Shown here piece by piece: positions 33,597 through 38,321 of a stretch of 38,321 bases of DNA. A model generated the notes under the pieces. The model saw nothing but the letters and a program-made list of their open reading frames with translations. It was not told where the DNA came from and did not search any database. The stretch lies in the NCBI GenBank assembly GCA_021773295.1, contig JAJFKI010000070.1, forward strand, positions 1 through 38,321, read 5' to 3'. The position numbers were made by a program, and so were the translations under genes. Numbering within the stretch: the stretch's first letter is position 1; each line of letters opens with the position of its first letter. The DNA is from Gammaproteobacteria bacterium. GTDB lineage: Bacteria; Pseudomonadota; Gammaproteobacteria; UBA1113.

Positions 33597-34688
33597 ATGG
33601 CACAACATACTGCTTTATATGATCAACACCTAGAAGCCGGCGCAAAAATGGTGGATTTTGCGGGGTGGGAAATGCCCATACACTATGGCTCTCAATTGCA
33701 AGAGCATCACACCGTACGCCAGGATGCGGGCGTGTTTGATGTTTCACATATGTGCGTCGTTGATATTTTGGGCCCTGGGGCGCGTGATTTCTTGCGCTTT
33801 TTATTGGCTAATGATGTGGATAAAATGAAATCGCGTGGCCGCGCCTTGTACAGCTGTATGCTCAATGACCGTGCTGGTGTGGTTGATGATTTAATTATTT
33901 ACTTTTTAGACGTCAATAAATACCGCGTTGTGCTAAACGCCTCACGCCGTGCGCAAGATTTAGAATGGATGAACCAACAAGCAGAAGGCTTTTCCGTCGG
34001 CTTACATGCTCGCACCGATCTTAGTATGGCGGCGATACAAGGCCCCAATGCCATAAAAAAAGTCAGCAGTATCTTGCCTTTGGCTGATCTCGACTTAGCC
34101 AGTACCTTACAACCTTTCGATTGCGCCGAGAATGAACATATCTTCATCGCTCGCACTGGCTATACCGGTGAGGACGGTTTTGAAATCATTATGCATTCTG
34201 AAGACATTGAAAAATTTTGGGATAAGTTACTAAGAGCCGGTGTCCGCCCTGCAGGGCTCGGCGCTAGAGATACGCTGCGCTTGGAAGCTGGTATGAATTT
34301 ATACGGCAATGATATGGATGAAAGTACGAATCCTTTGGAATCCATGTTGGGCTGGACCATTGCTTGGGAGCCCAAAGAGCGATTATTTTTAGGACGCGCA
34401 GCCCTTGAACTTATTCAAGCACAAAGCGCCAGTCAGAAATTAGTAGGTCTCATATTAGAAGGCAAAGGTATCATGCGCCAACATCAAAAAGTCATTATTG
34501 ATAATATCGGTGAAGGTGAAGTCACCAGTGGTGGTTTTTCACCAACACTGAATAAATCCATAGCCTTTGCAAGAGTGCCCGTCGAAACAGGCACTCATTG
34601 TTTTGTCAAAATACGCGGGAAAAAAATACCTGCGCGAATCGTTAAACCACCCTTTGTGCGCAAAGGTGACGTTTTAATTAAATTATAG
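33597..34688 (+). CDS. gcvT: Glycine cleavage T protein (aminomethyltransferase)
   Basis: 363 residues from the ATG at 33597 ([27 protein letters not shown]), equal to the E. coli length; the open frame continues upstream to 33483 but that part is unlike the family. Transfers the methylene group from aminomethyl-lipoyl-H protein to THF, releasing ammonia. Family features: [32 protein letters not shown], and [23 protein letters not shown]. First gene of gcvT-gcvH-gcvPA-gcvPB. Confidence 0.93.
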   Translation: MAQHTALYDQHLEAGAKMVDFAGWEMPIHYGSQLQEHHTVRQDAGVFDVSHMCVVDILGPGARDFLRFLLANDVDKMKSRGRALYSCMLNDRAGVVDDLIIYFLDVNKYRVVLNASRRAQDLEWMNQQAEGFSVGLHARTDLSMAAIQGPNAIKKVSSILPLADLDLASTLQPFDCAENEHIFIARTGYTGEDGFEIIMHSEDIEKFWDKLLRAGVRPAGLGARDTLRLEAGMNLYGNDMDESTNPLESMLGWTIAWEPKERLFLGRAALELIQAQSASQKLVGLILEGKGIMRQHQKVIIDNIGEGEVTSGGFSPTLNKSIAFARVPVETGTHCFVKIRGKKIPARIVKPPFVRKGDVLIKL

Positions 34689-34698
34689 GAGTAAAAGT

Positions 34699-35094
34699 AT
34701 GAGTGATATCCCGAGTGAATTACGTTATAGCGAATCCCATGAGTGGGCCCGGATTGAAGATGATGGTTCTGTCATCATTGGCATCACTGATCACGCGCAG
34801 TCACTGCTAGGTGATTTAGTCTATGTTGAATTACCTGAGCTAGAAATAAATATAAAAAATGGCGATGAAGCCGGTGTGGTTGAGTCAGTAAAAGCTGCAT
34901 CTGATATTTATTCTCCGCTAAGCGGTGAAGTAGTTGCAGTCAATGAAGCCTTAGCAGATGCGCCGGAACTGGTTAACAGTGATCCTTACGGCGGTGGCTG
35001 GCTTTTTAAAATTCAACCGGTTGATGAAAGCGAATTAACTGATCTACTTGATGCTGATGGCTATGAAGCATTAATCGAATCTGACGACACTTAA
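34699..35094 (+). CDS. gcvH: Glycine cleavage H protein
   Basis: 131 residues. A lipoyl carrier protein shuttling the aminomethyl group between P and T proteins. The lipoylated residue is K65 in [37 protein letters not shown] and [19 protein letters not shown] are typical. It starts 10 nt after gcvT and is followed 11 nt later by gcvPA. The Shine-Dalgarno AGGAG precedes the ATG. Confidence 0.95.
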   Translation: MSDIPSELRYSESHEWARIEDDGSVIIGITDHAQSLLGDLVYVELPELEINIKNGDEAGVVESVKAASDIYSPLSGEVVAVNEALADAPELVNSDPYGGGWLFKIQPVDESELTDLLDADGYEALIESDDT

Positions 35095-35105
35095 GCGAGA
35101 TAATC

Positions 35106-36470
35106 ATGCCCTACATCCCACACACTGACAATGACATCAAAAACATGCTTGCAGTCATTGGTGCAGACAGTATTAATGATTTATTCAATGAAATTCCTGC
35201 AGAATTACGCATTGATACTTTAAAAAATATTCCTGATGGCTTGGGAGAAATGCAAACCAACCAACTCATGCAAGAAAAGGCTTCGCTGGATAAGCGTGGC
35301 TTATGTTTTATTGGTGCAGGTGCTTATGAGCATCATATCCCTGCTGCCGTTTGGGAAATAGCAGGGCGCGGTGAGTTCATGACAGCTTATACACCCTATC
35401 AAGCTGAAGCTAGTCAAGGTACCTTACAGTTACTCTACGAATACCAAACCATGATAGCATCACTCATGGGAATGGAGGTATCCAATGCCTCGTTGTATGA
35501 TGGCGCTTCAGCCTTAGCAGAAGCGGTGTTAATGGCTGTGCGCGCCAATCGTAAATCTAAGTCAAAGCGAATTTTAGTAGCGGGCAGCATACATCCCCAT
35601 TATTTAGACACCGCCAATGCCATTGTGCATGCGCAAGGCATTAGCATCGAGGTGGTTCCATTTTGTAATACGCAAGGCAAGGTGCTTGTAGAGGCTTTTG
35701 CTACTTATGAGAATGAAGACATCACGGCCGTCGTCATCCCACAACCTAACTTTTTTGGTGTATTAGCAGACGTCAATCAATTAACAGCATGGGCGCATCA
35801 ACACAATGCCCTCGCCATTGCGGTGGTTAATCCAACGGCTGTGGCCTTATTAAAAGAACCGGGCCAATGGGCCGACGGTGTCGATATTGTCTGTGGTGAA
35901 GGGCAACCCTTAGGTATCCCTCTCAGCTCAGGCGGACCTTATTTTGGATTTTTATGTTGTAAGAAAACGATTGTGAGACAAATGCCGGGGCGAATCATTG
36001 GTCGCACGGTAGACTCTGAGGGTTTAACTGGTTATACCTTAACGCTGCAAGCAAGAGAGCAACATATACGCCGTTCCAAAGCCACTTCAAATATTTGTAC
36101 CAATCAAGGCTTGGCCGTAACGGCTGCTACGATTTATATGTCACTGCTTGGGTTTGAGGGATTGAAAAAAGTTGCCCGTGCCTGTTACGCCAACACCCAT
36201 CAATTAGCCGCATTGTTAACAAATATTGACGGTGTAACCTTAATGTTTCAAGGACATTATTTCCATGAAGTGTTATTACAATTGCCTTGTGATATTGACG
36301 CTGTTCTTGATAATTTGTGTGAACAAGGCATTCAGGGTGGGTTTAATGTAAGTCCTTATTTCCCGCAATTAGAAAATGCGCTATTAGTCTGCGCCACGGA
36401 AGTCAAAACAGAAAAAGACTTACAACATTTTGCTAACCAATTAGAATTTGCCATCCACCAAGTGGCTTAA
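35106..36470 (+). CDS. gcvPA: Glycine dehydrogenase (decarboxylating) subunit 1
   Basis: 454 residues, typical of the N-terminal half of a split P protein. Begins [19 protein letters not shown]. Characteristic are [41 protein letters not shown], and [23 protein letters not shown]. It pairs with GcvPB to decarboxylate glycine, and is followed by gcvPB after 15 nt. A two-subunit P protein separates this organism from E. coli and agrees with several other gammaproteobacteria, including Legionella and Coxiella relatives. Confidence 0.93.
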   Translation: MPYIPHTDNDIKNMLAVIGADSINDLFNEIPAELRIDTLKNIPDGLGEMQTNQLMQEKASLDKRGLCFIGAGAYEHHIPAAVWEIAGRGEFMTAYTPYQAEASQGTLQLLYEYQTMIASLMGMEVSNASLYDGASALAEAVLMAVRANRKSKSKRILVAGSIHPHYLDTANAIVHAQGISIEVVPFCNTQGKVLVEAFATYENEDITAVVIPQPNFFGVLADVNQLTAWAHQHNALAIAVVNPTAVALLKEPGQWADGVDIVCGEGQPLGIPLSSGGPYFGFLCCKKTIVRQMPGRIIGRTVDSEGLTGYTLTLQAREQHIRRSKATSNICTNQGLAVTAATIYMSLLGFEGLKKVARACYANTHQLAALLTNIDGVTLMFQGHYFHEVLLQLPCDIDAVLDNLCEQGIQGGFNVSPYFPQLENALLVCATEVKTEKDLQHFANQLEFAIHQVA

Positions 36471-36485
36471 GGCTGGAGATTAAAC

Positions 36486-37937
36486 ATGCTGATTTTTGAA
36501 AAAAGTCAAACGCAACGCCAAGCAGCATTACAGGCGCCGGATATCGTGGACACAGTGTTAGATATCCCTAAAGAATTACAAAGAAGTTCTAAAGCTGTAT
36601 TACCAGAAGCCTCTGAATTACAAACAGTGCGACACTATACGCAACTGTCACAAAAAAACTTTTCAATTGACACGCAATTTTATCCCTTGGGTTCATGCAC
36701 CATGAAATACAATCCTCGTGGCGTGCATAAGCTGGCGATGATGCCTGATTTTTTAAAACGTCATCCTCTTGCACCCCTTAAACAAAGCCAAGGATATTTA
36801 AGTTGCGCTTATGAATTACAACAAATGTTGGCGTCCATTTCTGGCATGTCAACTGTTTCTTTAACACCGATGGCAGGTGCACAAGGCGAATTTGCGGGTG
36901 TTGCAATGATTCGTGCTTATCATGAAGATCGCAAAGATAATGCACGTAATGAAATTATCGTGCCTGATGCGGCTCATGGAACTAATCCTGCCTCTGCTGT
37001 GATGTGTGGCTACAAGGTAAAAGAAATCCCTACCGGTGCCGATGGTAATATTAACTTAAATACATTAAAAGCAATGGTTGGCCCACAAACCGCGGGCATC
37101 ATGTTAACGAATCCTTCAACCTTGGGTGTGTTTGATCAAAATATTAAAGCTGTTGCCAAAATTATTCATGAAGCTGGCGGTTTGCTTTATTATGATGGTG
37201 CCAACTTAAATGCAATTTTAGGGAAAGTTAGACCTGGCGACATGGGCTTTGACGTCCTACATTTTAATTTACATAAAACTTTTGCCACGCCCCATGGTGG
37301 TGGCGGTCCTGGCTGTGGTCCTGTTGGTGTGAGCGAACGTTTAAAACCTTATTTACCCACACCCATGGTAACAAAAGAAAATGACTCTTATCGTTGGCTA
37401 ACCAAAAAGGATTGCCCTAAAAGCATTGGGCGCTTGTCATGCTTCATGGGAAATGCCGGGATCATTTTAAGAGCTTATATTTATTGTCGTATTCTTGGGC
37501 TACAAGGCATGCATCGCGCCGCCGAGTTTGCGACACTTAATGCAAATTACTTACAAACAAGATTGCAACAAGCAGGCTTTACACTGGCTTATCCAGAACG
37601 CAAAGCCAGCCATGAGTTTATTGTTACCTTAGCTAAGGAAGCTAAAACCCTTGGTGTCACAGCGATGGATGTCGCCAAACGCTTGCTAGATTATGGTGTG
37701 CATGCCCCGACGACTTATTTTCCTTTGCTCATTCCTGAATGTTTGTTAATTGAGCCGACTGAAACTGAAGCAAAAGAAGATTTAGATTATTTCATCGATA
37801 TAATGATTGAAATTTTAAATGAAGCTAAGACTAATCCTGAATTAGTCACAACTGCGCCTCACACTTTGCCTATAAAACGCTTAGATGATGTAAAGGCTGC
37901 GCGAGAATTAGATTTAACGTGGAACTTTGGAGAATAA
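36486..37937 (+). CDS. gcvPB: Glycine dehydrogenase (decarboxylating) subunit 2
   Basis: 483 residues, the PLP-binding half of the split P protein. The PLP lysine is K264 in [21 protein letters not shown]. Other family segments are [42 protein letters not shown] and [12 protein letters not shown]. It forms the decarboxylase with GcvPA. GGAGA lies 6-10 nt before the ATG. The small conserved gene follows 2 nt after its stop. Confidence 0.95.
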   Translation: MLIFEKSQTQRQAALQAPDIVDTVLDIPKELQRSSKAVLPEASELQTVRHYTQLSQKNFSIDTQFYPLGSCTMKYNPRGVHKLAMMPDFLKRHPLAPLKQSQGYLSCAYELQQMLASISGMSTVSLTPMAGAQGEFAGVAMIRAYHEDRKDNARNEIIVPDAAHGTNPASAVMCGYKVKEIPTGADGNINLNTLKAMVGPQTAGIMLTNPSTLGVFDQNIKAVAKIIHEAGGLLYYDGANLNAILGKVRPGDMGFDVLHFNLHKTFATPHGGGGPGCGPVGVSERLKPYLPTPMVTKENDSYRWLTKKDCPKSIGRLSCFMGNAGIILRAYIYCRILGLQGMHRAAEFATLNANYLQTRLQQAGFTLAYPERKASHEFIVTLAKEAKTLGVTAMDVAKRLLDYGVHAPTTYFPLLIPECLLIEPTETEAKEDLDYFIDIMIEILNEAKTNPELVTTAPHTLPIKRLDDVKAARELDLTWNFGE

Positions 37938-37939
37938 TA

Positions 37940-38230
37940 ATGGCTGAATCTGTAGATGAACTGAGTATTGAATACATTGAAGACGGTGTAACTACTGTCA
38001 AAGAATTGGATAAGAGAGTCTTGTCTAAAGGCGCTTGGGCTACCATCATTTATCGTTACCAAGATTGGAATCGTCAAAAGCAAGAATATGGACCTGATAA
38101 ATACAGTATTCGGCGCTATCAGAAACGTAATGGGCTTTATGGGCAAAAATCTAAGTTTAATATTTCTAGTAAAGATCAAGCGCAGAAAATCATTGCTGCT
38201 TTGAATGAGTGGATAGTGCTTGAAGAGTGA
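37940..38230 (+). CDS. Small conserved protein of unknown function after gcvPB
   Basis: 96 residues from the ATG at 37940, with GGAG about 7 nt upstream and a 2-nt gap from gcvPB, so probably co-transcribed; a longer frame to 37919 lies inside gcvPB. Segments KGAWATIIYRYQDWNRQKQEYGPDKYSIRRYQKRNG and SKFNISSKDQAQKIIAALNEW look like a conserved small-protein family I have seen in proteobacteria without a known role. Strongly charged, no membrane segment. The last 91 bases of the window contain no gene I can support. Confidence 0.6.
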   Translation: MAESVDELSIEYIEDGVTTVKELDKRVLSKGAWATIIYRYQDWNRQKQEYGPDKYSIRRYQKRNGLYGQKSKFNISSKDQAQKIIAALNEWIVLEE

Positions 38231-38321
38231 GATTTTTTTGTTTCGTGTGAATGCAGAATTTTCGGCGAAGCGGGGCTATCGTAAACACACCGTAAATACA
38301 TCCCTGTAGGCTCTGAAGCGA

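Noticed and set aside
37859..38179. 106-codon antisense frame over gcvPB end and the small gene
   Set aside because: Complement of two coding regions with good ribosome sites; its own composition is not protein-like.
1..38321. CRISPR array, tRNA, rRNA, transposase, prophage or integrase genes
   Set aside because: None was recognised; the repeats seen are short palindromes, not regularly spaced identical units with spacers.

Overview
The window looks like a chromosomal segment from a gammaproteobacterium of moderate-to-low G+C content, most plausibly a host-associated member of the Legionellales (Legionella/Coxiella/Berkiella side). The backbone supports this: a ygfB-pepP-(pdxB)-ubiH-ubiI cluster, a TIGR02449-like gene followed by zapA, 6S RNA and ygfA, kbl-tdh, and a split glycine cleavage system (gcvT-gcvH-gcvPA-gcvPB). 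Between the housekeeping blocks lie large proteins of unknown function that resemble translocated effectors: long, soluble, often Ser-rich. Two unrelated genes carry a CTTAA-N2-TT-N2-CTTAA style element, the type bound by PmrA upstream of Dot/Icm genes in Legionella and Coxiella. The exact genus cannot be fixed from the sequence alone.

Layout. 1-2152: 3' part of an HD-domain/cNMP-binding protein, convergent with a YgjV-like membrane protein. 2387-3769: a lone TraI_2/MobH-type relaxase-like protein with a degenerate HD site. 3772-8002: three tandem paralogous genes on the minus strand, each with a conserved N-terminal domain, a Ser-rich linker with basic NLS-like clusters, and a C-terminal coiled coil. 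8141-9331: aromatic amino acid permease. 9670-13403: two convergent effector-like genes, each with a PmrA-like element. 13569-19137: ubiI, ubiH, pdxB, pepP, ygfB. 19248-19737: ZapB-like protein and ZapA. 19775-20616: a HicA-like toxin/HTH antitoxin pair with its own promoter and an 18-bp operator-like palindrome, inserted between zapA and ssrS. 20777-22049: 6S RNA, ygfA, EVE protein. 22050-22393: three stacked palindromic repeats. 22394-24606: kbl-tdh. 24880-26454: TPR-like protein with a Ser-rich segment. 26506-31714: HlyD/FUSC efflux pair followed by an OmpR/EnvZ-type two-component system. 31830-33380: candidate protein tyrosine/dual-specificity phosphatase. 33597-38230: glycine cleavage operon plus a small conserved protein.

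How they fit together. kbl-tdh (threonine to glycine) and the gcv operon (glycine to CO2, NH3 and methylene-THF), together with ygfA (5-formyl-THF recycling), make a coherent threonine/glycine/one-carbon set. The amino acid permease fits a lifestyle that feeds on host amino acids. The accessory proteins are best read as a scattered set of candidate host-interaction proteins. The most novel are the three-gene Ser-rich/NLS family and the phosphatase-like protein. The best-defined compact module that I cannot name is the toxin-antitoxin-like pair at 19775-20616.
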